Shown one piece after another: positions 1 through 9,290 of a DNA stretch of 64,000 nucleotides. Positions within the stretch are counted from its first letter, which is position 1. Each line of letters opens with the position of its first letter. The notes below the pieces were generated by a model that saw only the letters and a program-made list of their open reading frames with translations, ran no database searches and was not told where the DNA came from. The DNA is taken from assembly GCA_045656405.1 (NCBI GenBank), contig JAZORC010000020.1, positions 45,220 through 109,219 of the forward strand. Reading direction: 5' to 3'. The stretch comes from Tidjanibacter sp045656405. Lineage in GTDB: Bacteria > Bacteroidota > Bacteroidia > Bacteroidales > Rikenellaceae. Made by a program: the position numbers and the translations under genes.

Positions 1-2215
1 TGGGTGGTGGGGTGGATATTACCGACAAATCCCTCGCCCCCATCAGAGAGAATTGCAGGGTGCGGGGAATGGGGGTGGCCGTCAGCGTCAGCGTATCGAC
101 GCTCACACTCAACTGGCGGAGCTTCTCCTTGGCTGCCACACCAAACTTCTGTTCCTCGTCAATAATGAGCAGTCCCAAATCCTTAAACATCACCTCTTTA
201 CCCAGCAACTTATGGGTACCCACGATGATATCTATTTTACCCTCTGCGAGGTCGGCAAGAATCTGTTTCGTATCCTTCGAGGAGCGGGTGCGCGAAAGGT
301 AATCTACTCTCACAGGTAGGCCCCTCATACGCTCGGCAAAGGTGCGGTAGTGTTGGAGCGAGAGGATTGTGGTAGGCACCAGCACCGCCACCTGTTTACT
401 GTCGCACGCAGCCTTGAAAGCCGCCCTCACAGCCACCTCCGTCTTACCAAAGCCCACATCGCCACACACAAGCCTATCCATCGGCTCCTTCGACTCCATA
501 TCGGACTTCACCAGCTCCACAGCCTTCTGCTGGTCGGGGGTCTCCTCCCATTGGAACGAGCTCTCCAACTCATATTGGAGATAACTATCGGGCGAGAAGG
601 CATAACCTCCGCTCGCCTTTCTCTCGGCATAGAGTTTTATCAGTTCGCGGGCGATGTCCTTCACCGCCTTTTTGGTCGCCTCTTTCACCCTCTGCCAAGC
701 ACCCGCACCAAGGCGATAGATGCGTGGCGGAGCGTCGCTATCCTTGCTCTTATAGCGCGAAATGCGGTGTAGCGAATGTACGTTCACCAGCAACACATCG
801 CCCTCCTTATAGACAATCTTGACCGACTCCTGCTCCTTGCCATTCTCAACCGAGCGCACGAGTCCGCCAAACTGTCCCACACCGTGGTCGATATGTACCA
901 CATAGTCACCGATTTTGAGCCTATTGAGTTCGGCAATCGTAAGGCTCTCCTTCCTATCAATCTCTCCTCGTAGGGCATAGCGATGGTAGCGGTCGAAAAT
1001 CTGGTGGTCGGTGTAGAGGCTCACCCTCAAATTCCTATCCGTGAAGCCCTCGTGAAGAGTCATTTTCAGCGGCTCAAAGTGCGCCTTACGGTGGGTGGCA
1101 GCAAGCACATTTTCGAGCCTTTCGAACTGTGTGCGATTCTCCGAAAGGAGATAGGTCGTGTAGCCCTGCTCGGCCCTCGCTTCAATGTCGTCGGCCAGCA
1201 AGTCGTACTGTTTATTGAAGGCCGCCTGCGGGGTGGTGTTGAACGCAACCTGCACCACTGCCGGGCGTTTGACACTCTGGCGCGAAAGCACCATAGCACA
1301 CCCCTCGGTGCTCTCCAAAAAGGCCTTCGCAGAGGTCACCCTACGCGCCTCCTCGGCAGGATTGTCACTCTCCGAGAGGAGCCTACGCCTCAAATCGTCA
1401 ATCTTCGAGAGTGTGTGGTCGAGATTCACAACCCACCACACAGCCCCCTCGGCATAATCGCTGACGGGAACCTTTGTGCTATTGTCAAAATTCTTCAAGT
1501 TGGGTAGTACCCGAATACTCTCCACCCTCTCGGTCGAAAGTTGTGAAGAGAGGTCGAAGCGACGTAGGCTCTCCACCTCATCGCCAAAGAAATCCAACCT
1601 GAAAGGTTTGTTCTCCGAGTATGAAAAGATGTCGAAAATTCCACCCCTGATGGAGTACTGCCCAGGTTCGTGGACAAAATCCACCCTCTCAAACCCAAGC
1701 TCCTCCACCCTCTCTTGCAGAGCGCTCATCGGTAGGCACTCACCCACCTTGACCTCCACAACTCTGTCGCCAACACTCTCCTGCGAGGCCACACACTCGG
1801 CAATAGCCTCGGGATATGTGCAAACAATCAAAAAGCCCCCTTTGTGGTTGCGGATGGCCTCCAATGCCGCTGTGCGTTGCACCACACTCGAAGGGTCCTC
1901 GCCTCCGTAGCAAATCGAGCGCTTATAGCTCGAAGGCAGAAACATCACCCTCTCCGCTTCGGAAAGTCCATAGAGGTCGCCCGCAAGGTAGGCCGCCGAG
2001 TCCCTATCCTCCGCCACAAGGATATGCACTCCCCCCACTTTACGCACCACAACAGAGCTGTAAAGAGCAAAAGCCGAACCCGCCAGAGAGGTTATCTCTG
2101 TCACGGTTCGGCTCTCAATCTGGCTCACCAACTCCCTCACAGGGGATGTTCGTGAGGCTCGCTGAACAATATCCTTTATGGAGTTATTGTCGTTTTTCAA
2201 TGATATGCCAATCAA
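1..2215 (-). CDS. mfd: Transcription-repair coupling factor Mfd (3' part missing)
   Basis: Mfd displaces RNA polymerase stalled at DNA damage and recruits UvrA for nucleotide excision repair. About 738 N-terminal residues are in the window; the rest of a roughly 1,100-residue protein lies beyond base 1. Seen in order: the UvrB-like N-terminal region, the RNA-polymerase-interacting module (KIGDYVVHIDHGVGQFGG), helicase Walker A (GDVGFGKTE), the DEEQ box (LLIIDEEQKFG) and TATPIPRTL. No ATG fits the N-terminus. The reading frame opens directly after the rng stop codon (TAA), with TTG at 2215-2213 or TTG at 2200-2198, so the start is uncertain within five codons. It is probably co-transcribed with rng. 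Confidence 0.93.
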   Translation of the reverse strand, partial: MIGISLKNDNNSIKDIVQRASRTSPVRELVSQIESRTVTEITSLAGSAFALYSSVVVRKVGGVHILVAEDRDSAAYLAGDLYGLSEAERVMFLPSSYKRSICYGGEDPSSVVQRTAALEAIRNHKGGFLIVCTYPEAIAECVASQESVGDRVVEVKVGECLPMSALQERVEELGFERVDFVHEPGQYSIRGGIFDIFSYSENKPFRLDFFGDEVESLRRFDLSSQLSTERVESIRVLPNLKNFDNSTKVPVSDYAEGAVWWVVNLDHTLSKIDDLRRRLLSESDNPAEEARRVTSAKAFLESTEGCAMVLSRQSVKRPAVVQVAFNTTPQAAFNKQYDLLADDIEARAEQGYTTYLLSENRTQFERLENVLAATHRKAHFEPLKMTLHEGFTDRNLRVSLYTDHQIFDRYHRYALRGEIDRKESLTIAELNRLKIGDYVVHIDHGVGQFGGLVRSVENGKEQESVKIVYKEGDVLLVNVHSLHRISRYKSKDSDAPPRIYRLGAGAWQRVKEATKKAVKDIARELIKLYAERKASGGYAFSPDSYLQYELESSFQWEETPDQQKAVELVKSDMESKEPMDRLVCGDVGFGKTEVAVRAAFKAACDSKQVAVLVPTTILSLQHYRTFAERMRGLPVRVDYLSRTRSSKDTKQILADLAEGKIDIIVGTHKLLGKEVMFKDLGLLIIDEEQKFGVAAKEKLRQLSVSVDTLTLTATPIPRTLQFSLMGARDLSVISTPPP

Positions 2216-3763
2216 TTATTTAAGCTCCACGCGCTTCTTGTCGACAATCTTAAACTCTACGACACCCATCGACTGATCCACCAAAAGTTTGATGTTGCAG
2301 AAGTATCTACGCCTCCATTTGCGATGGATGCTCCACAAGCCACCCTTGGAGAGATATGCAGCCATAATAGGATTGACAACCACCGACATACGGCGTTTGC
2401 GCTTCTCGATGGCATAGTAGGCAATCTGGTTCTCAATCTGCTTGTCGATGAGAATCGAGGGCGAAATCTTACCCGTACCGCCACAAGTGGGGCAGGTCTC
2501 CTCGGCCTTACTAATCGCCTCGGGGCGCACCCTCTGGCGAGTAATCTGCATCAGGCCAAACTTGGTAAGGGGCAAAATGGTGTGTTTTGCCTTGTCGGTA
2601 GCCATCTGTTTCTGCATCTCCTCATAAAGCCTCTGGCGATTCTCCGCCTTGTGGAGGTCGATGAAGTCGATAATAACAATACCGCCCATATCGCGCAAGC
2701 GCAACTGACGGGCGATTTCGGCCGCAGCCGAGAGGTTAACATCCATAGCCGTACTCTCCTGGTCATCGGCAACCTTCGCACGGTTGCCACTATTGACGTC
2801 AATGACGTGCATAGCCTCGGTGTGCTCAATGATGAGGTAGGCACCCCTTTTGAGCGACACATACTTGGCAAAGAGCGACTTAATCTGACGCGAGATGTCG
2901 AAGTTGTCGAAGATGGGCTGCGAACCCTTGTAGTGTTTGACAATCTTGACCTTCTCGGGCGCAATGACCGAAATATACTCCTTAATCTCGTTGTAGATGC
3001 TCTCGTCATTGACGTGAATGGCGTTGAACGACGAGTTGAGCGAGTCGCGGATGATGGTATTGGCCCTACTCATCTCGCTCAAAAGCTGTACGGGAGCAAC
3101 CTTGGTCTTGATTCCTTCCAGAGCACTCTCCCAACGCTTAATCAGCGAAAGGATATCCTGCTCAATATCAACATCGCTCTTACCCTGTGCAGCGGTGCGG
3201 ATAATCACACCGTAGTTCTTGGGTAACACCTTGTCGCAGATGCGTTTGAGACGTTTTTTCTCCTCGTTGGAACGAATCTTTTGGGATATGGATATTTTGT
3301 TTGTAAAGGGAATGAGCACTACGTTGCGACCTGCGAGAGAGATGTCCGACGTAAGTCTGGGGCCCTTCGTCGAGATTGCCTCTTTGGCAATCTGCACCAT
3401 TATGGGCTGTCCGCCCGCAATGTAACTCGCCAATTTGCCCGTCTTGCCCAGGGGCTGGTCGAGTTTCAAGCTCTCGATTCGCACGTTTTTCTTCTTCGTC
3501 GAAAGGTTCGCCACAAGTTTATGCAGTGTGGTGAACTGTGGCCCGAGGTCGAGGAAGTGAATGAATGCATCCTTCTCGTGACCAATATTGACGAATGCGG
3601 CATTCAATCCGGGCATAATCTTTCTCACCTTGCCCAGATAGATGTCGCCCACCGCAAATCCGCTCTTGCAACTCTCCTTGTCCAACTCGACAAGTTGTTT
3701 GTCCTCAACAAGAGCTATCGTTACCTCGGTGGGTGTTACGTTGATGATTAATTCTCTGTTCAT
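2216..3763 (-). CDS. rng: Ribonuclease G/E family protein
   Basis: Single-strand-specific endoribonuclease of the RNase E/G family, acting in rRNA maturation and mRNA turnover. The 515-residue protein starts at MNRELIINV; an in-frame ATG 33 nt upstream adds residues unlike the family. An S1 RNA-binding domain is near the N-terminus (GDIYLGKVRKIMPGLNAAFV), the catalytic Mg-binding aspartates lie in HVIDVNSGNRAK and GIVIIDFIDL, and the Zn-link cysteines are in CPTCGGTG. The length matches RNase G-type enzymes without the long RNase E scaffold tail. The stop codon abuts the presumed mfd start, and HU plus a tiny basic protein lie upstream. Confidence 0.95.
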   Translation of the reverse strand: MNRELIINVTPTEVTIALVEDKQLVELDKESCKSGFAVGDIYLGKVRKIMPGLNAAFVNIGHEKDAFIHFLDLGPQFTTLHKLVANLSTKKKNVRIESLKLDQPLGKTGKLASYIAGGQPIMVQIAKEAISTKGPRLTSDISLAGRNVVLIPFTNKISISQKIRSNEEKKRLKRICDKVLPKNYGVIIRTAAQGKSDVDIEQDILSLIKRWESALEGIKTKVAPVQLLSEMSRANTIIRDSLNSSFNAIHVNDESIYNEIKEYISVIAPEKVKIVKHYKGSQPIFDNFDISRQIKSLFAKYVSLKRGAYLIIEHTEAMHVIDVNSGNRAKVADDQESTAMDVNLSAAAEIARQLRLRDMGGIVIIDFIDLHKAENRQRLYEEMQKQMATDKAKHTILPLTKFGLMQITRQRVRPEAISKAEETCPTCGGTGKISPSILIDKQIENQIAYYAIEKRKRRMSVVVNPIMAAYLSKGGLWSIHRKWRRRYFCNIKLLVDQSMGVVEFKIVDKKRVELK

Positions 3764-3842
3764 TGTCTTTCTTTCGAGTATAATCCCACCCCACAACGGT
3801 GGCGGGAGGAAGCAGTCGGGGTATAATCAAAATACCCCCTCA

Positions 3843-3879
3843 CGAAAAAATAAAGCCAAAAACCCGTTGATAGGCTTTC
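3843..3879 (-). terminator. Probable Rho-independent terminator after the hup/small basic protein pair
   Basis: Read on the minus strand, AAAGCC and GGCTTT can pair around a 15-nt loop and are followed by an A and six T residues. It lies just beyond the stop codon of the 31-residue protein and before rng. The stem is short, so this is a moderate call. Confidence 0.4.
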
Positions 3880-3914
3880 AGCTCTATTTTTTCTATTAAA
3901 GGTAAACCGACAAC

Positions 3915-4010
3915 CTATTTCTTGTTGTGTTTATGACGATTTTTGCGCAAGCGTTTTTTACGTTTGTGAGTCGCCATTTTGGGACCTTTTCTTTTCTTTC
4001 CGTTAGGCAT
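3915..4010 (-). CDS. 31-residue highly basic protein, conserved Bacteroidetes type
   Basis: A complete tiny frame begins at ATG 4010-4008 and ends in TAG at 3915. The product reads MPNGKKRKGPKMATHK and continues KRLRKNRHKH; 18 of 31 residues are Lys, Arg or His. Similar MPxGKKRKxHK proteins next to HU genes are familiar in Bacteroidetes, which supports reality despite the size. The gene lies 48 nt downstream of hup on the same strand and probably shares its promoter. The composition suggests RNA or ribosome binding, but that is inference; it is not the classical bTHX sequence. Confidence 0.75.
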   Translation of the reverse strand: MPNGKKRKGPKMATHKRKKRLRKNRHKHNKK

Positions 4011-4058
4011 AGTTCTTAATTTTTAGTTTGGTTGATAACAAAATTCTTCCTTAACGAA

Positions 4059-4331
4059 TTATTTCACCTTGCCTGCAAAGCTCTTTGCGGGTTTGAAAGC
4101 GGGAATATTGTGTGCAGGAATAGTGATAGTGGTGCCTTTCGAGATGTTGCGAGCAACTTTTTGGGCCCTCTCTTTGATGATGAAGCTACCGAAACCCCTC
4201 AAATATACGGGCTCGTTCTCAATCAAAGAACCTTTCACGTTCTCCATAAAAGCCTCAACAACCTGCTGTACGAGAGCCTTCTCAACGCCAGTCTCTTTGG
4301 CGATGTTGTTTACGATATCTGCCTTTGTCAT
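4059..4331 (-). CDS. hup: HU-family DNA-binding protein
   Basis: Histone-like dimeric protein that bends and compacts DNA. The 90 residues fit the HU/IHF family exactly: the MTKADIVNNIAKETG N-terminal helix, the signature RGFGSFIIKERA, and the beta-arm with conserved Pro (TIPAHNIPAFKP). The basic arm region and C-terminal FKPAKSFAGKVK are intact. A good promoter lies about 60 nt upstream, and the small basic protein follows 48 nt downstream. IHF and HU subunits cannot be separated confidently by eye, but the length and lone context favour HU. Confidence 0.95.
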   Translation of the reverse strand: MTKADIVNNIAKETGVEKALVQQVVEAFMENVKGSLIENEPVYLRGFGSFIIKERAQKVARNISKGTTITIPAHNIPAFKPAKSFAGKVK

Positions 4332-4389
4332 AACTGTATGATTTATAAAATTAGTTTATGTTAAATTCCTTATTTTCCAAATCGGAGTG

Positions 4390-4421
4390 CAAATATAAGG
4401 CATTATTTGATTAATTTACAA
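4390..4421 (-). promoter_or_regulatory. Promoter of hup
   Basis: On the minus strand TTG (4421-4419) and TATATTTG (4397-4390) are separated by 21 nt, close to the Bacteroidetes -33/-7 consensus. The expected transcript start near 4383 leaves a leader of about 50 nt. The gap 4332-4712 otherwise holds only this promoter, the opposing promoter for the WG-repeat gene and a weak 7-bp inverted repeat (4483-4489 with 4513-4519). Confidence 0.7.
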
Positions 4422-4568
4422 TCAAGTAGCGATTTTTTTTCAATTTTTCTTCTCAACCACACCACAAGGGACAAGAAACAACCCTCTCGAAGAAGTCAAT
4501 TTTCGTGCCTTGCGAGAGGTGAAAAACCGTCAAACTTTGATTTATTTATAAAATAAAGGTGAAAAAAT

Positions 4569-4599
4569 TTTGACATCCAAACAAAAAAAACTACTTTTG
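4569..4599 (+). promoter_or_regulatory. Promoter of the WG-repeat gene
   Basis: TTTG at 4569-4572 and TACTTTTG at 4592-4599 are separated by 19 nt, an almost ideal Bacteroidetes housekeeping promoter. The predicted start near 4606 gives a leader of about 105 nt before the ATG at 4713. Confidence 0.72.
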
Positions 4600-4712
4600 G
4601 GGGAAACTACGCTCATTCAAAGGGCACAATGGCGACCACACATCGCCAACCCCCTTTCCTTTCGGCGCAAAAACAAAACACATAAATAACTAATAACCAA
4701 AAAATTAAAACT

Positions 4713-7700
4713 ATGAAAAAACTGTTTGTTCTACTTTTGGCGGCACTGCTCACCCTGCCCGCAATGGCACAGGAGCTCACCCCAAAGAAAAATGCTCGTG
4801 GCAGATGGGGCTATGTTGACAGCAAAGACAACTGGCTCATCAAAGCAAAGTATGACGTTGCAGAGGAATTTGCAGCCGATGGTCTTGCAAAGGTGAAAGA
4901 TTCCAAAGGCAGATGGGGTTTTGTAAATAAAGCTGGTGATGAGGTTGTAAAACCTCGCTACGAGTGGCTCGGCAACTTCTCGCTTGATGGCATTTGCAAA
5001 GTTCAGGAGGATAAGAAGTTCGGTCTTGTAAACCGCGAGGGTAAGGTTCTTGCCAAAGCGAAATATGATGACATCGAGGAGTTCTCGGAGGCTGGCACCG
5101 CTGTTGTTCGCATCGAGGAGAACTACGGTATGATCAACAAGGAGGGTAAGGAGATTATCCGCGTGCGCTACCAGGAGGTTACCGAATTCTCGGCAGACGG
5201 TTTGGCTTGGATCAAACAGTCCGACAAATGGGGCGTTATCAACCGTGAGGGTAAGACTATCGCCAAAGTGAAATACGACGAGGCTGGTATTTGGAATGAG
5301 AACGGTACTGCTCACATCAAATTGGATGGTTTGGTAGGTATCCTTGGCAAAAATGGTAAGGAGATTCACAAGCCCCAGTATGAGAGCATCGGTTTGTTTA
5401 GCGAAGAGGGCTTGGCTTGGAGTGTTAAGGATGGCCTCTATGGTCTTCTCAACAACCTTGGCAAACGCCTCTCGGAGAACAAATATGACGAGGTTGGCGA
5501 GTGGAATGAGAGTGGTGTAGCACTCGTAAGGGTTGGCACCAAATGGGGTTTTGTGAACAAAACCGGTAAAGAGGCTCTCGCTACCGTATATGACGAGATT
5601 GGCACTTTCAACGAGATGGGTATCGCAAAAGTTACCAACGATGGTAAATTTGGCTTGGTAAACAATCTTGGTGCCATCTTGGCTCCCGCAAAATACACCA
5701 CCATCGGTGAGTTTGCAGCAGGCATCGCAAAGGTTAGCATCGACGGTAAATATGGTATCATCAACGCCGCAGGTAAGGAGATTACCCCTGTGAAATATGA
5801 CACCTTCGCCGAGTATGCACAGAACGGCTTGGCAATGGTTACCGCAGAGGGCCTTATCAGCTGGGTTGACCGCACCGGTAGGGAGATTGTTCCCGTAGTG
5901 AATGAGGAGGTTGGTGAGTGGACCGAGGATGGCTTGAACTGGGTACGTCAGGGTGAGCTCTACGGTTGGATTGACATCACCGGCAAACGTATCACCGATG
6001 TTGAATATACCAAACTCTGGGCTTGGGAGGTTAATGGCTTGGCAAAGGTTGCCAAAGGTGAACTTCACAGCTGGATTGACCGCGAGGGTGAGCTGATTGC
6101 CCCTATTGCATTCTCCGAGGTTGGCGAGTGGACCGAGTCCGGTATGGCTTGGGTTAAGAAAGAGAACCTCTATGGTATGATTAACGTAGAGGGTAAGACC
6201 GTAATACCTATTAAATATACTCACCTCGGCAACTTCGGCGAGAATGGCCTTGCAATGGCTTCGCTTGGCGAGAACAAGTGGGGTTGGGTTAATGCCAAAG
6301 GTAAAGAGATTCTCAAAGTAAACAATATGGCTGTTTGGGCATTTGGCGAGGAGGGCCTTGCTAAATTCCGCGACGCAAAGGGTAAATATGGCTTCATCAA
6401 TGCCGAGGGTAAGAAGGTTATCCCCGCAAAGAACGACTATGCAGACGACTTCGTAAATGGCCTTGTAAGGGTTAGCCAGAAGGGTACCTACGACGAGAAT
6501 GGCAATTACAGTGGTGGCAAATGGGGCTTCTACAATGCAAAAGGCAAAGCTGCCATTCGCATCTCCTACGACTATGTAGATGCATTTGCAGGTGGTATGG
6601 CTCGCGTAAGCACCAAGGGTGTTTGGGCCGAGGGTAAATACAGCGGTGGCCTTTGGGGCTTCGTAAATGCTCGTGGCAAAGAGGCTATCAAACTCAAATA
6701 CAACGACGTTGGCAACTTCTCGGAGGGCTTGGCTTGGGTTAACCTCGGTGGTAAGTATGGTTGGATTGACCAGAATGGTCGCGAGGTAATCGCTCTCCAA
6801 TATGACGATGTTCACAACTTCGAGCAGGGCGTTGCAAGGGTTAAACTCAATGGCAAGTTCGGTTGGTTGAACAAAGTTGGCAAAGAGGCTATTGCTATCA
6901 AATATGACTCGGCAGACGACTTCGACGCCAACGGCCTATCGAGGGTATCGCTCGACGGCAAGTGGGGCTTCATCAACCGTGCAGGCGAGGAGATTGTTGC
7001 TGTGAAATACAACGGCGCAGAGCCTTTCGACGCAGATGGCGTTGGTATGATTCAGAGTGGCGACACTTGGTTCAAGATTAACACCGCAGGTGTAATCACC
7101 GTTACTCCCAAATATATTGGTACTCTCCACTTCGACGAGGGCTTCGCTCCCATCCAGCTCGATGGCAAATGGGGCTTCTGCAACGTAGCAGGTACTATGG
7201 TTGTTCCTGCACAGTATGACGCAGTTTGGGCATACTCGCAGGGTGCTGCTATGGTTAAGAGCGGTGAGGTTTATACTTGGATTGGCGTGGATGGCAAACC
7301 CTTCAACAATAAGACCTACGACAGCGTTGCCAACTTCGATGAGGGTGGCGTTGCCAAAGCTTCGGCTGCTGGCAAGTGGGGCTATATCAACCGCTCTGGT
7401 GTAGAGGTATTGCCCGTAATCTACGATGAGGTAGGTGAGTGGGATGCTGCTGGCTTGTCGAAGATTGCTTTGGATGGCAAGTATGGCTGGGCTAACCACG
7501 ACGGCAAGGTTGTAGTTGCTCCCAAGTATGAGGAGGTAGGCGACTTCACTGCCGATGGTCTTGCAATGGTTAAGATTGGTGGCAAGATGGGCTTCATCGA
7601 TATCAAGTATCGCGAGGTTATCCCCGTAATCTACGACGAGGTAGGTAGCTTCAACTACGGTGTTGCCAAAGTTTGCTCGGAGGGCAAATGGGGCTTCATC

Positions 7701-8507
7701 GACATCGATGGCAAAGAGATTACTCCTTTGAAATATACCGAGATTGGCGAGATGACCGAGGGTGTTGCCAAAGTTAAGGCAGCAGGCAAATGGGGCTTCA
7801 TTGACGCCAAATACGACGAGGTATTGGCACCCATCTACGACGAGGTTGGTAACTTTGTTGATGGTCTTACCTGGGTGAAACTCGAAGGCAAATGTGGCCT
7901 TATCGACAAGAATGGTAGGGGTATCACCGCTCCCAAGTATGACACCATCGCTGACTTCCAGGAGGGCGTAGCTCTTGTGAGCATCAACGAGCTCTATGGC
8001 TACATCAACCGCACCGGTGCAGAGGTTGTGCCCATCATCTACACTCCCGAGGAGGCTGCCGACAATTGCAAGGAGTACCTCTACTACCAGAAGTTCTCCA
8101 ACTATGCAAATGAGTATATGGCTCCCAAGCTCGCAGCGTTTGAGGCAAAAGACGAGTTTGAGACCGAGGCACAGTACGCTTCGAGGGTTACCGAGGAGAC
8201 CGTTGCTGCCTTGAAGGAGAAACTCACCGAGGAGGCCGAGGCAGAGTATGTTAAGGAGCGCGGTAAGAGCGTAGTATTGCAGCTCACCTTGGGCGCATAC
8301 GATGCCGAGCAGGAGTGCTTCACCGTTACCGACAACACCTACGGTAGCTTCACCGTTAAGGTTGCTCTGAACGTAGCTCGCGACTTCAAGTCGTTGTGGG
8401 ATGGTCTGACCAAGACCGCAGCATTCTGTGTTGAGAACGACGTTTTGGCTGTTGAGAGCATCACCTTCCGTATGCCCGACGGTGCAGAGTTCGTTGCAAC
8501 CAAATAA
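4713..8507 (+). CDS. Large exported WG-repeat protein
   Basis: A 1,264-residue protein with a clear signal peptide (MKKLFVLLLAALLTLPAMAQ). Residues about 25-1105 are some 31 consecutive repeats of 34-36 residues with the pattern K(W/Y/F)G(F/W)(I/V)(N/D)xxGK...P.(K/I)YD..(G/A)F..G(L/V)A.V, that is, WG (KWG) beta-hairpin repeats. The last 155 residues form a different charged domain (DEFETEAQYASRV... to FVATK). WG proteins are common in Bacteroidetes; their ligands are largely unknown, so only an envelope or periplasmic repeat scaffold can be inferred. It has its own promoter and a strong terminator, so it is probably monocistronic. The regular repeats leave long open frames on the opposite strand, which I treat as artefacts. 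Confidence 0.9.
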   Translation: MKKLFVLLLAALLTLPAMAQELTPKKNARGRWGYVDSKDNWLIKAKYDVAEEFAADGLAKVKDSKGRWGFVNKAGDEVVKPRYEWLGNFSLDGICKVQEDKKFGLVNREGKVLAKAKYDDIEEFSEAGTAVVRIEENYGMINKEGKEIIRVRYQEVTEFSADGLAWIKQSDKWGVINREGKTIAKVKYDEAGIWNENGTAHIKLDGLVGILGKNGKEIHKPQYESIGLFSEEGLAWSVKDGLYGLLNNLGKRLSENKYDEVGEWNESGVALVRVGTKWGFVNKTGKEALATVYDEIGTFNEMGIAKVTNDGKFGLVNNLGAILAPAKYTTIGEFAAGIAKVSIDGKYGIINAAGKEITPVKYDTFAEYAQNGLAMVTAEGLISWVDRTGREIVPVVNEEVGEWTEDGLNWVRQGELYGWIDITGKRITDVEYTKLWAWEVNGLAKVAKGELHSWIDREGELIAPIAFSEVGEWTESGMAWVKKENLYGMINVEGKTVIPIKYTHLGNFGENGLAMASLGENKWGWVNAKGKEILKVNNMAVWAFGEEGLAKFRDAKGKYGFINAEGKKVIPAKNDYADDFVNGLVRVSQKGTYDENGNYSGGKWGFYNAKGKAAIRISYDYVDAFAGGMARVSTKGVWAEGKYSGGLWGFVNARGKEAIKLKYNDVGNFSEGLAWVNLGGKYGWIDQNGREVIALQYDDVHNFEQGVARVKLNGKFGWLNKVGKEAIAIKYDSADDFDANGLSRVSLDGKWGFINRAGEEIVAVKYNGAEPFDADGVGMIQSGDTWFKINTAGVITVTPKYIGTLHFDEGFAPIQLDGKWGFCNVAGTMVVPAQYDAVWAYSQGAAMVKSGEVYTWIGVDGKPFNNKTYDSVANFDEGGVAKASAAGKWGYINRSGVEVLPVIYDEVGEWDAAGLSKIALDGKYGWANHDGKVVVAPKYEEVGDFTADGLAMVKIGGKMGFIDIKYREVIPVIYDEVGSFNYGVAKVCSEGKWGFIDIDGKEITPLKYTEIGEMTEGVAKVKAAGKWGFIDAKYDEVLAPIYDEVGNFVDGLTWVKLEGKCGLIDKNGRGITAPKYDTIADFQEGVALVSINELYGYINRTGAEVVPIIYTPEEAADNCKEYLYYQKFSNYANEYMAPKLAAFEAKDEFETEAQYASRVTEETVAALKEKLTEEAEAEYVKERGKSVVLQLTLGAYDAEQECFTVTDNTYGSFTVKVALNVARDFKSLWDGLTKTAAFCVENDVLAVESITFRMPDGAEFVATK

Positions 8508-8522
8508 TTTCCACAAATAACC

Positions 8523-8560
8523 AAACGGTGGGCAGACATTGCGTTCTGCCCACCGTTTTT
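8523..8560 (+). terminator. Rho-independent terminator of the WG-repeat gene
   Basis: A perfect 14-bp stem (AAACGGTGGGCAGA at 8523-8536 with its complement at 8545-8558) and an 8-nt loop, ending in a T-run. It begins 16 nt after the stop codon. Confidence 0.9.
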
Positions 8561-8590
8561 ATCTCCCCCCCCCAAAAAAAACATCACATT

Positions 8591-9127
8591 ATGAAACAAT
8601 ACCTATTATTAATAATATTAAGTACCCTTGCATCCCTCTCGCTCTTCTCGCAAGAGAGGGTGGCGCTGGTGGAGTTTGAGGGCGCATTGGGACTTGTGAC
8701 GGGGTGTGAGCACGACGCATTTACACAGTCCAAATCGGGACAGGTGGCCGCAGAGTTGCGACTCAACATCCCCCGCTCCGCATTTGATGTGGGCCTACAA
8801 CTCGGAGTGGTAAAGTATGAACGCGAAGGGTGGAAGGAGTACCGCAACCATCACGCAACACTCTACACCGACTACAACCTTCGCCCCGAGGGGAAGTGGT
8901 ACAACCTCTTTGCGGGTGTCGGTTTGGGATATGGCGAAACGTTCAGAAACACCATCGGCAACCCAATTGATGATGAGATCGACGAGTGGGGACAACATTT
9001 CGTCTTTGCACCTCGATTTGGTGCCGAAATCTACAACGTTGTGCGCCTAACTTTCGAGGGAAAAATCATCTCCCGCGAATATACCTATTGGGGCGTAACT
9101 CTGGGACTTACCATCGGAGGGTGGTAG
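8591..9127 (+). CDS. Small outer-membrane barrel-like protein
   Basis: 178 residues starting at MKQYLLLIILSTLASLSLFSQ, a good signal peptide; an in-frame upstream ATG lies inside the preceding terminator and is rejected. The mature part alternates aromatic and polar residues (AAELRLNIPRSAFDVGLQLG, NLFAGVGLGYGE, VFAPRFGAEIYNVVRLTFEG) and ends in an aromatic residue (GLTIGGW), as expected of an 8-strand outer-membrane barrel. No specific family is recognised and no function can be assigned. It lies between two terminator-bounded genes; I see no clear promoter of its own in the 30 nt upstream. Confidence 0.7.
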   Translation: MKQYLLLIILSTLASLSLFSQERVALVEFEGALGLVTGCEHDAFTQSKSGQVAAELRLNIPRSAFDVGLQLGVVKYEREGWKEYRNHHATLYTDYNLRPEGKWYNLFAGVGLGYGETFRNTIGNPIDDEIDEWGQHFVFAPRFGAEIYNVVRLTFEGKIISREYTYWGVTLGLTIGGW

Positions 9128-9178
9128 TCTTTGGCAAAAAAATATGGGGCAAAGGTGTATAATGTATGATTTTTTTGT

Positions 9179-9186
9179 TATATTTG
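9179..9186 (+). promoter_or_regulatory. Probable -7 element of the TM2 protein gene
   Basis: TATATTTG matches TAnnTTTG. The upstream -33 region has only GTG at 9155-9157, so it is a weaker promoter call. The predicted leader is about 98 nt. Confidence 0.5.
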
Positions 9187-9290
9187 TGGTAGGAACGCCC
9201 AAAAAGAGGAGGGCTTCCGACGAAGAAGGGAGAATCTTCGGAAAAATTGTACACTGACACACAATTGTTTAACCTAAAATTTATAGTACT

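Noticed and set aside
4731..8516. Two very long minus-strand open frames (694 and 526 codons) opposite the WG-repeat gene
   Set aside because: The regular repeat and codon bias of the plus-strand gene, which has signal peptide, promoter and terminator, keep the reverse frames free of stops. The reverse products have no recognisable domains.
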